Shown piece by piece: positions 1 through 11,299 of a DNA stretch of 64,000 nt. Numbering within the stretch: the first letter of the stretch is position 1; each line of letters starts with the position of its first letter. The DNA lies in NCBI GenBank assembly GCA_009767595.1, contig VSDK01025482.1, positions 361,262 to 425,261 on the forward strand. The letters are read 5' to 3'. This stretch comes from Symbiodinium kawagutii (taxonomy: Eukaryota; Sar; Dinophyceae; Suessiales; Symbiodiniaceae). A program made the translations under genes and the position numbers. The notes beneath the pieces are model-generated. The model made no database searches and was not told the DNA's origin. It was given only the letters and a program-made list of their open reading frames with translations.

Positions 1-127
1 TAGCTGGGTAGCCGATGAAACCAACACACCAGGTGAGACTTGGGATGGCGTGCCAGGTGTCAACAAACATTCAAGGCACAAAGTATGGACTTGGTGTGGT
101 TGGAGGCTTGCGATGAGGCTGTTGGGT

Positions 128-128
128 C

Positions 129-180
<52 letters not shown>

Positions 181-197
181 GGATGATGACGATGATC

Positions 198-255
<58 letters not shown>

Positions 256-420
256 CGATGATCATGATCATGATCATGATGATGATGACGACGATGATCA
301 TGATGATGATCATGATCATGATCATGATCATGATCATGATCATGATGATGATGATGATCATGATCATGATGATGATGATCATGGTGATGGCGCTGGCGAT
401 GGTGATGGTGGTGGTGATGC
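128..420. repeat. GAT trinucleotide microsatellite
   Basis: A long (GAT)n tract broken by ATCATG hexamers and ending in GGTGATGGT variants. It opens long frames in all phases (poly-Asp, poly-Met, poly-Ile) that carry no other coding signal. Confidence 0.97.
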
Positions 421-1543
421 TTGATTGACTTTGGTTGATAACATGAGTTTTACCCTGGGTCAAGGTAGTACAGATGTGCAGTTTCTATAGGCAGGTCAAC
501 AAATTGGTGGTGCTAAACATCATACCGTATGTTATTCTAGCCCGAGGGAAGCAGAAAATAGTAGGAATGCAGCTAGGAGCGGACAAGCACCGACCACTCA
601 AGGAAGGACCACCATGTCATGGATGGATCTTAGGATCAACCAGACTTAACCACTGGTTATGCGGCCACTATTAGCAAGTCCACTGTATCAAGCTGTATTG
701 GTCAATCTGAACCATATTCAATAGTTAGTATTTATAAAATTATCACTTGTTAACGCATCGTTAGGTTTATGAAGACGCGTAATGTTGTTATTGACCATCA
801 TGACTCATGATTGTCAAATCCCAACCATCCTTGGATATTGTTTGCCATCACTTGTGCACATGAAAAAAACGCCACTTATGCATCAAGGAACCCTTATGGA
901 CAATCAGTGTTGATGATGGTGGGTGTCCCCTAAGTTTGTTGTTTGGTGTTGTTTAGCAAATCACTGCCAAGCACTAACAAAGATGAATGATTAAGCCAGT
1001 GTCAAACATTCCGATGAGTTCTTGACCACCCATTTTTCACCACCATTATCAAGCATCAACTACCCACTATTAACCAGCATTCACCATAAATAACCACCTT
1101 CAGTTGCAGTAATCACGATCCATTACTAACTTGGATTTACCACTAATAAGCACCATTAACCATTATCAGCGAACCACACATCAACCATAAATCAGCCATT
1201 GTTTCACCATCAGTGAACCATTCTTGAGTATCCATTGACCATCATTATCCATTATTTGACCATCAGTTGACCAATGAATATTCACCATCTATTTAGCCAC
1301 CTAAGTAGCCACATGGCTACCCCCTAACCACCAAAAAAGCATCAGCATCATTTCACCACCATAAACCATCACTTAAACCACAAAAAGACCTCTAACTACT
1401 CACTAAAATTCATGAATGAAGCACCAATTGACCATCATTTCACCACCAATCAACCCACCATAAACCACCACTTAACCATCTACTATCCATCCTTTCTACT
1501 CACTTAATCCTTTTCTTCGCCACCTAACCGCTATGGCTCCCAG
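421..1543. other. non-coding stretch, AACCAT-rich
   Basis: Low-complexity DNA made of recurring CATTAACCA and ACCATCA words. No exon, RNA gene or structured element was recognised. It is typical of the intronic or intergenic filler in the rest of the window. Confidence 0.6.
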
Positions 1544-1669
1544 GACAAGCAGCTGCAACGGTGCCGCATGTCTGGGTGGCCGTTGGCTGCACAGCCCATG
1601 CCCAGCCGATGGTTCCAAGGGCACGAGTTGCCCCAGGCACGCAACGAAGGTTTCGGCGAGACAACGTTG
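1544..1669 (+). CDS. candidate coding exon, unknown protein
   Basis: A GC-rich island starts after a CTCCCAG acceptor-like site and ends before GTGAAT. All three forward frames and some reverse frames are open, so the frame is unresolved; one forward reading includes GHELPQARNEGFGETTL. No family recognised. It is the first of a series of similar islands on the + strand, but whether they belong to one gene cannot be told from sequence alone. Confidence 0.33.
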
Positions 1670-2642
1670 GTGAATGGTGGTTGATGATGGGTTGATTGGG
1701 TGATTCATAGTAGTTAATAGGATGGTTAATACAAGTAGGATGGTTAATAGGATGGTTAATAGGATGGTTATTGTATAATAGGATGGTGAATGTTGGATAG
1801 TGGTGGTGAATGTTGGTTAGTGGTCCGGTCAATGGTGAATCTTGGTGGTTCAGAAGTGACAATGATGAATTAGATGGTGGTTGATGGTGGTGAATCATGG
1901 TGAAGAATGATGTCGTTTCCCTGCCTCATCGGAGGGATATCTTAGTGATATCTTCAAAAAGTGATCATTTCTACTAAAGAATATTACGCTGTGATCAATG
2001 AACTTAGGCGTTCTACATCCAGGATGAAAATGAATTAACACTATGGTGAACGGCTACTGCGTGCCACTGTCAAACACGTGGGTGTCTCGGGAACTGATCA
2101 CAAATTGTTGAGAAGCCATGGTGGAGGGTTGATGGCTTTCACTCAGTAACTTCTTCTTGGAAGCATTCCTTGACCATGGCGGTTTGGTAGGATGAAGAGG
2201 TTCGGATGATGCAGCAACCAGCAACACAGAACTGGGAGGTGAGGAAGAAGTCATGGGGAAATAGACGATGAGGAGTATCGGATCGGGCAAAAAGTTCTAG
2301 GGATTGATGAAATGTTCCTATGGATTGATGAAATGTTCCTATGAACATTCAATTGCTATGTCCGCTCCAATCGTCCTTATGAACGATAGGCTGATGGTTG
2401 GCTCAATGGTGGTTAACAGTTAACAAAGCTTAATAGTGTCCAACAATGGCTAACAATGATTGATAATGCTTCATAAACCATTGTTGGACATTCTGAACTA
2501 TCATTAATGGTGGTCACTATTAACATAATGGTCCATAATAGGATCAACCATTCTGAACCATCATAATGGTATCATTAACGATCCTATTAACCACTGAACC
2601 ACCATTAATATGATGGTCACAGGGATCTTTCGATCATCGCAG
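1670..2642. other. non-coding stretch, ATGGTT-rich
   Basis: Repeated GGATGGTTAAT and CATTAATGGTGG words with no supported gene or RNA. Confidence 0.55.
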
Positions 2643-2747
2643 GCACTTGCTGAGCTCCAGGAAGCTTTGAAATCCTCGGAGATGGCGCGGCTCCACGGGG
2701 TCCCGTTGCTGTTGCGGGTGGTGGGTCGGTTGGTGGAGGGCGACTAG
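2643..2747 (+). CDS. candidate coding exon, unknown protein
   Basis: After a CGCAG acceptor the frame reads ALAELQEALKSSEMARLHG and then a Leu/Val-rich stretch, to an in-frame TAG at 2745. It may be a terminal exon, or a donor (for example GC at the GGCGAC) may lie before the stop. The helical, Leu-rich composition and C/G-ending codons look coding. Family unknown. Confidence 0.4.
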   Translation, partial: ALAELQEALKSSEMARLHGVPLLLRVVGRLVEGD

Positions 2748-2818
2748 GGACCACTAGGCCAATGCTGTGCGGAAAAGCTGTGTTAAACATTCCAGTGACA
2801 AGTAAGTAGCACGATACC

Positions 2819-2913
2819 TGGTTGGTGGTGTGATGATTTTTGTTACTTTCCCAAGTGTTTACAAATGGTTGCTTGACAAGCGTATTTTTCATAGGGATTG
2901 AAACCACCAACCG
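2819..2913 (+). mobile_element. family C TIR element
   Basis: A short element with ends CTGGTTGGTGGT and ACCACCAACCGG and the internal family word ACAAATGGTTG. The last bases are CCGG where other copies have CCAG. Confidence 0.7.
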
Positions 2914-2914
2914 G

Positions 2915-3005
2915 ATACTATGTCAATGCTGATGGCTCCACGGATTCTGACGCCAGAGTTATGCCACTTGCAACCAGGCAGCCTACGAATTTGAATGTTC
3001 AATGA
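2915..3005 (+). CDS. candidate terminal exon, unknown protein
   Basis: It begins at the right end of a family C element and reads YYVNADGSTDSDARVMPLA and then TRQPTNLNVQ to a TGA. Codon choice looks coding. The expected acceptor AG is GG here (CCGG), so the exon may be dead or may use another site. Protein family not recognised. Confidence 0.4.
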
Positions 3006-3139
3006 ACGGTCGGCTTTCAATTGACCCACAGCAGCTGTATGAAAACGGTGCCCTCCAACCATTGTTTAGTGACGGAGACAATCACCGTGTTGACTAATGT
3101 TGAGAAGCATCACCTTCATACGTTCATGTGCAAGGGCGC

Positions 3140-3250
3140 ATATCAACACATGTGGGTCAAAACCCCCTGGCCCTGGTGTACCATAATTCACCCTTGTTTT
3201 CCCAATTGTTGATGGTCATCATTCCCCATGCTTAGCCATTGCTAACCAGT
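3140..3250 (-). mobile_element. family A TIR element, reverse copy, diverged
   Basis: It contains GTGGGTCAAAACCCCCTGG, then CCTGGTGTACCA and TTGTTTTCCC, the reverse complement of the family A right half. The far end is eroded. Confidence 0.5.
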
Positions 3251-3664
3251 AGTATCCACGATTGTTGGTGGCTATTCTGCTTTTCTGCTTCTTCCTTGCT
3301 TTTGGAGCTTAATCCCGCTCCACAAGCTCATCACCCATATGGGTTGATGATCACACTCCCCAATTTCCTCCATGCATGTGAGGGCAAAGTTTCCAAGTGC
3401 TGGATGGTAAGATAGTTTGGCTATCATTCTCATTATGGCTGGTAAATATTAGATGACGGTACCATTGATTAGTGACCATTAAGTTGATTAGCCATTACTA
3501 ACCATTGGTATCCTCATTATGGCTGGGAAAAAGCCATGATAGCTGGTACATGTTGATTATGGCTAGTATCCATTACTAACATTAGTATCCACTAACCAGT
3601 ACGAACCATTCGTATCATTCTCATTATGGCTGGCAAATAGCCATTAAAGCATGGTAAATATTGA

Positions 3665-3808
3665 CCCATCCGTGTGTTGCTTCGTGTTGACCACGGCCGC
3701 CATCCTGGGGAGACCCTTGTCCGGTGCGGCCCCCGTGCCGGTGAGGTGGTGAAGCCACGCCACGCTGCCTGTGGACAGGACGCGCGTGCAGCGGTGATGG
3801 CCAGATGA
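3665..3808 (+). CDS. candidate coding exon, unknown protein
   Basis: A GC-rich island open for 47 codons to a TGA, reading PIRVLLRVDHGRHPGETLV and on into an Arg/Ala-rich tail. The minus strand is also open here, so strand is less certain than for other islands. No family recognised. Confidence 0.3.
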   Translation, partial: PIRVLLRVDHGRHPGETLVRCGPRAGEVVKPRHAACGQDARAAVMAR

Positions 3809-3848
3809 TCCAATGATCGAATGAACTTCACTAGGTTGATATTTGGCA

Positions 3849-3946
3849 GTTTCTTAAAATAGGGGACCCCCAAAAATGGTTGGTTTGTGACTATAAATGA
3901 CTAGCAATGGATGATTGAGGGGTACCCCTATGACTTGAGAAACACC
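3849..3946. mobile_element. family B TIR element
   Basis: Ends TTTCTTAAAATAGGGG and CTTGAGAAACACC form an imperfect inverted repeat. The middle carries the family words TGGTTGGTTTGTGACTA and ATGGATGATT. Confidence 0.75.
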
Positions 3947-4577
3947 CATATTTGTGATCATCAGAATAATCATAGATATAGATATAGATGATCGTAATGT
4001 ATTTGATATGTGTACATCTATGATATGTCTGAGATATATTATCACAGGTGCAGTTCAAATCCACGTTTATATAAACCACAAGATTTTGCTGTGATTTTGA
4101 AAGTGATTTCCTGTACCGATATTAACAGTTGATTGTGGCGACTTCGAATCTTGCTAATGGTAGATAAACACGGTTAAGAAGCTGTCAGAAAGATGATAAG
4201 ATTTATCGTAAAAAAATGCACATCCTGATAAATACCGCTTGATTGACAATGATATGGCACAACAGTGGTTTAGAATGGCACATAGTAGAGGAAAAAGCAA
4301 ACAGTAAGACTGATGTGCGTTATTTAAGGGTGAACGATAAGGATTGATAATGGTTGATCAAAGTGTTCCTGGTGGTTTGGTTCAATGGTTGTTTGTAGTG
4401 GTTTATGTTAATGGTTGATGACAATTAGTGGTGATTGACAATGGCTGGCCACATGGCACTGTTTTTTTTGACAAATTTAGTTTGGTTCACGGTCCTATGA
4501 TCAACACATGAAAATAACACGTAGTAGCAATTATCTTGTTGACAAAACTCATTTTGCTGACGCTGACTGTCAAATCG

Positions 4578-4579
4578 AA

Positions 4580-4626
<47 letters not shown>

Positions 4627-4649
4627 CAATGAGGATGACGACGATGATG

Positions 4650-4680
<31 letters not shown>

Positions 4681-4722
4681 TGAGGGTGATGGTGATGGTG
4701 ATGGTGATGGTGATGATGTCAA
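4578..4722. repeat. GAT/GGTGAT microsatellite
   Basis: A second (GAT)n tract grading into (GGTGAT)n. Asp-rich frames here are repeat artefacts. Confidence 0.95.
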
Positions 4723-5221
4723 CTGATTGACATGTATCCTAGAACAATTAGCTGATCAACTCCTGGCTTTACCGGCATCATCATTTTATTGTACAACTAT
4801 AAGCTCTAACTGATTAAAATTGATTATGAATACATATTATATACTCACCCAGTAACGAGTAAGATTCCACTAACATCCACTCATCACTCATTGATTACCC
4901 ATTTAGCCATCAAACGAACATTTAACCATGACTATTTTTCGTCATTCATCAAACCATTCATAGCCCACTAGTTCACCCATCATTGACCTAGCACGATTGG
5001 TTGAACTATCCATAGTTCACTAGTTGACCCATCGCTAATAGTTGAACCCATGATTGTCCTATTCATGAACCCATCACTATTAGATGGTTTCTGTGCCTGG
5101 GTTAAACAATCCATAGTGACATAGTGAACTAGTGAACTAGCCATTACGATGCCATCCTTAAGCTAACATCTATCCATAGAGGTTGACCCATCATAGAGGT
5201 TGACCCATCATCCACCGTCAG
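4723..5221. other. non-coding stretch
   Basis: Contains direct repeats of TTGACCCATCATAGAGG and TAGTGAACTAG. No gene seen. Confidence 0.5.
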
Positions 5222-5306
5222 GGCATGACCATCCTGAACGGTGAAAGCGACGAGGGCACCGCTATGTGTGCTTTGCAAGAAGCCTTGGAGGCTGGTCGCC
5301 GCGATG
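5222..5306 (+). CDS. candidate coding exon, unknown protein
   Basis: Starts after GTCAG and ends in phase 1 before GTGGGT. Only one forward frame is open: GMTILNGESDEGTAMCALQ followed by EALEAGRRD. Codon use looks coding. Family unknown. Confidence 0.5.
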
Positions 5307-5462
5307 GTGGGTTGAATGCAGAAGCAGGAAGTGGAGCTTGGATGTAACTGGTAGAGTTAACTGGTACCTGGCCACGGTTATTGTGATAGTGATACTTGGG
5401 TGGTGACAATAGTGATAGCGATACTTGGAGAGTGGTACGAGTGACAGTGATACTTGGATAGT

Positions 5463-5583
5463 GATCGTTTGGCAGGGCATGTCCAGAGCTTGTGACTTGT
5501 ACTGTGGTTAGTTCAGCTGCCTCATAGGGTTTCGAACCAGGGTAATATGCCAGTTGCAACCCCAGTTGCACATCCAAGTACCT
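5463..5583. mobile_element. family F TIR element, left end worn
   Basis: The right end GCACATCCAAGTA and the internal words GGTTAGTTCAGCTGCCT and CATAGGG match the copies at 9.1 and 25.1 kb. The left end is diverged. Confidence 0.55.
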
Positions 5584-6557
5584 CCTAGGGAGAGGCAAAT
5601 GTATTTTGTTGATATATGCTACACGTACATACGTTGACCCCCAAGTGACCGGCTTACTTTTGGGATGTTCACTGTTTTGTAGGCTACTGAAATTGAGGGT
5701 GAAGGTATGTATGCACTGTTAGTTTCTGTATCCTGGACATATGAGAATGAACACTCAATAAATACTTTTTGTAGCGTTGATAGCAAATGGTGACGATGAT
5801 TTTAAGTAAATTCATAATATGGCTTACGGAAGTGTTGTTGCTTGGAAGGCTCATTAAACACTTCACTTCCAAGCATCTACATAACACAGCACTTAGCTGT
5901 CTAACCAATCGTAGGTCCACTAAGCTGCTAAGTGGGGTGACATCACAACTTGCAGTTGGGTGGTTTTGAATACAACCACGCTGCTCAGGCAGACAAGGCT
6001 CCCCCCCAAACAGTCAAACTCATCATTTCGAAAACGATGACAAGCACTTGCGTGCCTGATGTCGTTCACCCAAAGTTGCCTCAGACTTTGATTGGTTACC
6101 CACCTGTGGTGCAGACTGAACCCCTGTGGACTTCCCTTGATGTGAGCGGCCGGAGTCAAGCGCAGACCTGAAAAGCCGCTCAGAATTGGATCGAAATGGT
6201 TCTCTGTCCATGATATTGAGCCACTCCCAATGACTTAACATGAATATTTGGTGTTTGGCCCTTTTAATATGGCTTGCTAACAGCTGGACCTCTCATTCTT
6301 TGGGTGATTGTTGGTTTGTCACGCTATGAGTGTTAGTTACGGTCCGGTAGAGTAAGCTAGTTGCGTGGAAATCCACCGGATTTTCAGTAGACCTGTAACA
6401 AATGATGATTTTTGTCTTACATTGGATTCTTTTCCAGAGGGTGAGCATAATCATTAACCAATACAAGCCATTGTTCAGCGTGCTTATAATCCATTAACAA
6501 ACCATCACCAACCATCACCAACCAGTATTAACCATTAATAGCCATGAAAATGACCAG
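5584..6557. other. non-coding stretch
   Basis: No supported gene. Short open frames on both strands lack splice context and coding-like composition. Confidence 0.45.
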
Positions 6558-6710
6558 GTAACCCTTGGCGCCGCCCCCAAGTACCCGTGCCCGGATCTCC
6601 CACGGTGGCAGGTGGACTGTAAACGCGGTGAAACCTGGCAACTGTACCAGGCACAGCTATCCCCCGCTACGTGGGGCGCTTCCTGCACCCCCAACTCACC
6701 GGCCATATGA
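6558..6710 (+). CDS. candidate coding exon, unknown protein
   Basis: After GACCAG the frame reads VTLGAAPKYPCPDLPRWQV, continues through RGETWQLYQAQLSPATWG, and stops at TGA 6708. It is Trp/Pro/Cys-rich with C/G-ending codons. It is a strong island by composition, but the family is not recognised. Confidence 0.45.
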   Translation, partial: VTLGAAPKYPCPDLPRWQVDCKRGETWQLYQAQLSPATWGASCTPNSPAI

Positions 6711-6749
6711 CCAACCAATATCAGCCAATGGTTGCTAAATGTTGCTAAC

Positions 6750-6847
6750 CTGGGCGGTGGTTTGATTGACATTTTTTATTGTCCATATATGACTAACAAA
6801 TTGTTGGTTGACAAATATTTGTTGAAGGGGTTGAAACCACCAACCAG
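6750..6847 (+). mobile_element. family C TIR element
   Basis: Ends CTGGGCGGTGGTTT and AAACCACCAACCAG; internal ACTAACAAATTGTTGGTTGAC. About 98 bp. Confidence 0.8.
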
Positions 6848-6936
6848 TAATGGTAAATAATGGTTGATAGTTGATAATGATTTATAATGGTAAATCATAG
6901 GGGATGATAACTAAGAATTACAGGAGATACCAATTA

Positions 6937-7148
6937 TATGGCGAGCTGGATCAATAATAATGGTAAACTAGCTGGTCAATGATTACGTAGTAGTAGGGGA
7001 TATTAACCAACAATAGTAGGGGATATACCAATGGGTCAAGCAGTTAACCAACCAATAATTGGGGAGAATCACCAACAAAGCTACAGGAAAAACAATGGTC
7101 AATGATATCGTCGTCACCAGGGGTACAGGGTTTTGACCCACTGCCATA
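6937..7148 (+). mobile_element. family A TIR element with insert
   Basis: Left end ATGGCGAGCTGGATCAA and right end TTTTGACCCACTGCCATA. The left half is interrupted by a segment containing ACAATAGTAGGGGATATACC, the same word that flanks the LINE at 54265. Confidence 0.65.
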
Positions 7149-8071
7149 TCCGCCAATGTGTGCCATTTCAATGGGAAACCAGTTGGCTGAACTGGTGGCT
7201 CGCTTCATCCAGGGTTCGCAGTATCAAGCATGATATGACTAAGGTGTTGCTAGAGAAGTATATTGTCAAACAACGGTTGAAAGATTTGTGTGAGATGTTT
7301 TGTTACGTAGGGATTGTCCCTCCCCCTGATTGACAGGGTCATGGGAATTGCATCAGTATCACTAGAATAGTACACTGGTACGATGCAACTGCTATTGGAG
7401 GATACTTGGCAATTGTTCATGTAATCACTATGTATTGGAGCACAGGTATATACGTCTTTATGATTATGTTGGTGTAAGCAAGTGCTCAGGGAATCATGGT
7501 ATGCCTACTCTTCTATCATAGGACAAAGACGTACATCCAATCAGCGCTGCATTTTACAGAGTGTGCTCCCAAGATAAGCTGCATGAAATTTGACGGCACA
7601 CAAGCATGATGAAGTACTTACTACCTTACCATTGGCAACCAACCATCATCATGGTGGTTCATGGAGTTCTTACCGCATCTATCGGCGTTGTTCACTTGCC
7701 AGGAAATTAAGAAGCTCTTATAATCATGATAGTTCTCATTTTCATCGTTCTTTTCATTGTCCTTCTATTTAATTAATGACCCATGGCTTCTCATCATTAT
7801 GGTTGTTCGTCATGGTTTGTGATGGCAAAATATAGCATGCTAAACAGCCGTAGCTCTTCATTTAATACCCAGGGTTTCCGGCTGTTCATAACCCCAATGG
7901 CAAGTTCACCGTGGTTATATCGCTGCTTCATAGTTCCTCGATGAACAACTAAAGGAATACACACCCTACTTGTATACCACACACATGAATGATCGCACAT
8001 GGGTGTCTGGTTCACCATGCTGAGCTACCGATGGGTTGCTTATGTTTTCTGACTGTTCCTCGCCGTTCCAG
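7149..8071. other. non-coding stretch
   Basis: AT-rich and without a supported gene, RNA or family repeat. Confidence 0.45.
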
Positions 8072-8161
8072 GTGATGAAGGGCGTAGGCATCGAGCCGAT
8101 CTATCCCAGTCTGGGTGCCAGCATCAAGGAGCTGCCACGGGGAGGGAGTCAGCACCACAGG
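8072..8161 (+). CDS. candidate coding exon, unknown protein
   Basis: Preceded by a pyrimidine-rich tract and TTCCAG, followed by GTGCTC. The frame reads VMKGVGIEPIYPSLGASIK then ELPRGGSQHHR. Good splice context and one clear frame; family unknown. Confidence 0.5.
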
Positions 8162-8756
8162 GTGCTCGACCGTCTGGTTTGTGCACCAACAACAGCTGTA
8201 ACTACTTGGGAGAAAAGATGGGGATAGTGTGTTTTGTTTGTTCTTTCCCGGAGATTTTTTTGTGATTGCGATGTTTCAATGCTTGAAAGTACATTAAGAG
8301 AAAGCTTTGTTTGGCTATTCTGTTGGTGCTGTTACATTAATTGTTGGTTGATTACTTACTGTGTTTGTTTTTACTTTGACCACCCAAGCATGTGGAACCA
8401 GCATGCACAGAAATATGATTGAGTCGGTTGGCTGATAATAAGCTATGTATGCAGCGGTTTTTGTTTTGTGAGGAATGCTGACCTGACCGTATTCTCCATT
8501 GGAGCAACCCCTAAGAATCGTCAGTCGAGCGGAAACCTTCCCATTTGAACATACACTTATTTGGATAGCACTGTATGATCTTGCATGGCCAGAATGCGGA
8601 TACCTGAGCCTCAAACAATCATTGTTGGGGAACTCAAGCATTTCTAGCATTGTAATTGTCGCAGTTCATTTCCAGGTACCACTATATATCTTTGTTGGCA
8701 TCAGTACGCCGGTTGGAGAGAAAATATGAGATCAAATCGACCTCTATGACTAGCAG

Positions 8757-8838
8757 GAAGGGTGGAAGCTCCAACGATTCATAGCGGCATCGCTAGAAAA
8801 TGCCATGGACATCCGCAAGGGACGAAGCGTTTGTATAG
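8757..8838 (+). CDS. candidate coding exon, unknown protein
   Basis: After TAGCAG the frame reads EGWKLQRFIAASLENAMDI then RKGRSVCI, ending in phase 1 before GTTGCC. Family unknown. Confidence 0.42.
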
Positions 8839-9098
8839 GTTGCCTGTTTCCTTCGTGGCCGGTGGCTGTGCAAACCAGTGTTAATTGACAAAAAACCGTG
8901 AAGCATGTGGTGCATGCAGTGAGCACAACCACTGTAGCCACGACTGTAATTTGTTGGTGCCTGAAACTGCAAAGCACAAACAAAATAAGAGCTGGATGAA
9001 CAAACAACTGTGCGAAACAACTGTAATTTGTTATCTACCGCCACTGGTGATGAAGAAAGTGCAACCATGATCTCAGTTGGGGAGTAGATCAACCACTT

Positions 9099-9213
9099 CT
9101 TGGATGTGCACCCCCACTTAGTAAGTGGTCACTAGCCATGGTTTCTAGGGGTTAGTTCAGCTACCTTATAGGGGTTATAACCATGGCTTCACTAACCCCA
9201 GGTGCACATCCAG
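9099..9213. mobile_element. family F TIR element
   Basis: TGGATGTGCACC at the left and GGTGCACATCCA at the right form a perfect 12-bp inverted repeat. Internal GGTTAGTTCAGCTACCTTA. Confidence 0.8.
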
Positions 9214-9267
9214 CCGTTCCCATGCCTTGGTTGGTGACTTGGTGACCGCTTCACCATCCGACCTCAG

Positions 9268-9360
9268 GAGCCTGAACGACCCCTGGAGCTGAAACTGCAG
9301 ACGTGGGGATCTCTGGTGACAGAAGGGCGGATGACCCTGCACGGCCCATCGTGGCCCATG
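9268..9360 (+). CDS. candidate coding exon, unknown protein
   Basis: After CCTCAG, 31 codons read EPERPLELKLQTWGSLVTE and then GRMTLHGPSWPM up to a GTGGGA donor. The other two forward frames have early stops. Family unknown. Confidence 0.5.
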
Positions 9361-9574
9361 GTGGGATGGGTGTTATGGTGATGATGAACCACTGGCTGGT
9401 GGTTTGATAGGGATTATAGCCATGAATAGACTGGTTAATAATAGAGAATAATAAGCAACAATGATGGTTTAAACAACCACTGTGCGATGATGAACCCATT
9501 AACAAATGGTTGGTTAATCAACAATAATGGTTAATGATTGAGAATAGTCACCAACAACAATGGTTGAACAACCA

Positions 9575-9667
9575 CTGGTTGGTGCTTTTAAATATTTGTT
9601 GTCCCTAGCAATCATTAACAAATGGTTGGTTGACTGCTATTTTTATAGAGTTAAAACCACCAACCAG
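9575..9667 (+). mobile_element. family C TIR element
   Basis: CTGGTTGGTGCTTTT at the left and AAAACCACCAACCAG at the right; internal TTAACAAATGGTTGGTTGAC. Confidence 0.8.
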
Positions 9668-10253
9668 ACCATGTCGAAGCAACAAGCAGACCATGTCTAA
9701 TGATTTGGATGGATGTTAGCTAACCATGAAAACTACAAGCTAACAATTGCTAGCAACCTGTTGTGAACATTCTAATTTAATGTCAGGACAACCCACTGTG
9801 AGCTCGGGGCAAAAGCATTCACAGCCAAGGTTGTACTCCAATCACTGGTTCAGTGTTTGGACCTTCAAGAATTCTCAACCAACCCTTTCTAGAGATGACT
9901 CAAAGCTTTGTTCGGTCCAGGTGATGTTGATCTTCACACATGTGCATGCCTTTGGGCAGATCTCAGAAAACATGTCCTACAAAGTCGCCACACCAGCCAA
10001 CACTCCCGGTGCACATTGGTTCTCACACTATGTGTGTTGATTGTTCCATTTGCTCTTTGAAAAATGTGTGTATTGCACCATCATCGAGTAACAAGTATAA
10101 AGCCGCATTTTCGCCAATGATGCCGAGAACAACGACAACTAGCAACCACCGCTATCATCCTTAATCAACCATAGTTATGGAACAGTATCAGCCATGGGCC
10201 ATGAACCATCCCCGTCATGGACCTTAACCAACCAACCAGCCACCCGCCGCCAG

Positions 10254-10370
10254 AGGATTTGGGGCCGCGTTGTGGGTGGCACCATCCACACGTCCTGGGC
10301 CCCAAGCGGGGTGCATGGCCGGGAAGCTGCGGCATGGCAGGCCGTGGGATCTTCATCAGGACAGTACAAG
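10254..10370 (+). CDS. candidate coding exon, unknown protein
   Basis: After CCGCCAG, 39 codons read RIWGRVVGGTIHTSWAPSG then VHGREAAAWQAVGSSSG, ending AAG|GTGGGC. The donor lies inside the terminal repeat of a family D element. A second forward frame is also open, so the frame is probable rather than certain. Confidence 0.42.
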
Positions 10371-10490
10371 GTGGGCCCCCAACCACTGCACTAAGTTGGT
10401 TTACAACGCGCTTAACTGGGGGTAACTGCATGTAACTACCAGTTATAGGGGCTTGTAACCCAACGTATAACTAATAGGGTCCACCTTGTA
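10366..10490. mobile_element. family D TIR element, copy 1
   Basis: Ends ACAAGGTGGGCCCCCAACC and GGGTCCACCTTGTA. Internal ACCAGTTATAGGGG and TAACCCAAC. A TA dinucleotide at both outer edges would fit a TA target. Confidence 0.8.
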
Positions 10491-10974
10491 GGGAATATGT
10501 TGTAACGGTTAATGGTGGTTGATTTCCTCGCTTTCAGGCCCGTCCAACTCGCCTAACCACAAAGCCCTGGTCATGGTGATGGGGAGGTCACAACTGATAG
10601 CACAGCCAAGTCTAGTGGTTGGTCTAGTGGTTGATAGTGATCAAATAGTGGTGGATAGTGGTTCATAGTGGTCAATCGTGGTCGATAGTCGTTTGTGGTA
10701 GTGGATTAGCAACTTGACAACCTCAGTTTGAACCGTAGCATTTGCAATTTTAAACGAATGGTTACTTTTGACGGATAGCATTCTAAATGTGCATACATTT
10801 CAGGGAGAACATGCATTGTCGTACATAAATATTACTACATGCAAAAACTGAATAATTAGCTACATGTCGTCTATGTTGGAACCATTCTCTTAGACATCTT
10901 GGTGCTTGCAAGTTTTATTAGTAGCAGTAGCACTTTTGTTGTCACTGAGTTGGGATACAGCAAATCACCCGCAG

Positions 10975-11190
10975 GTTGTTGGAATGAACTGGCCCAGTTC
11001 CTGGGACCAGCACAAGTGCCAGCCAAAGTCAGAGGTTCACGCTTGGAATGCCCATCTTGGATGGTGCCCCAGGTCACAAGATATTTGGGTCACGGCCAGT
11101 GGACGTGTTCTACGCTGTGACAATCGAAAGAGCGCCATCCGGAGGAAGTACGGTCCGCCACTGGGTTGCAGGAAGGGGATGTATGGTTGC
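10975..11190 (+). CDS. candidate coding exon, frame uncertain
   Basis: A GC-richer island after CCCGCAG. One frame reads MPILDGAPGHKIFGSRPVD then VFYAVTIERAPSGGS, with C-ending codons; another overlapping frame is also open from the acceptor. No family recognised. Confidence 0.35.
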
Positions 11191-11227
11191 CAGCGTCAGA
11201 AAGCCAAGTGGATTGATTGGTTACCCT

Positions 11228-11299
11228 CTGGCAGACTAATCTGGCAGACTAATCTGGCAGACTAATCTGGCAGACTAATCTGGCAGACTAATCTGGCAG
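11228..11299. repeat. 13-bp tandem repeat, about 5.5 copies
   Basis: Perfect head-to-tail copies of CTGGCAGACTAAT. The array is flanked on both sides by the word TGGATTGATTGGTTACCCTC. Confidence 0.95.

Noticed and set aside
50-463. Poly-Asp, poly-Met and poly-Ile open frames on both strands
   Set aside because: They are translations of the GAT microsatellite with no other coding signal.
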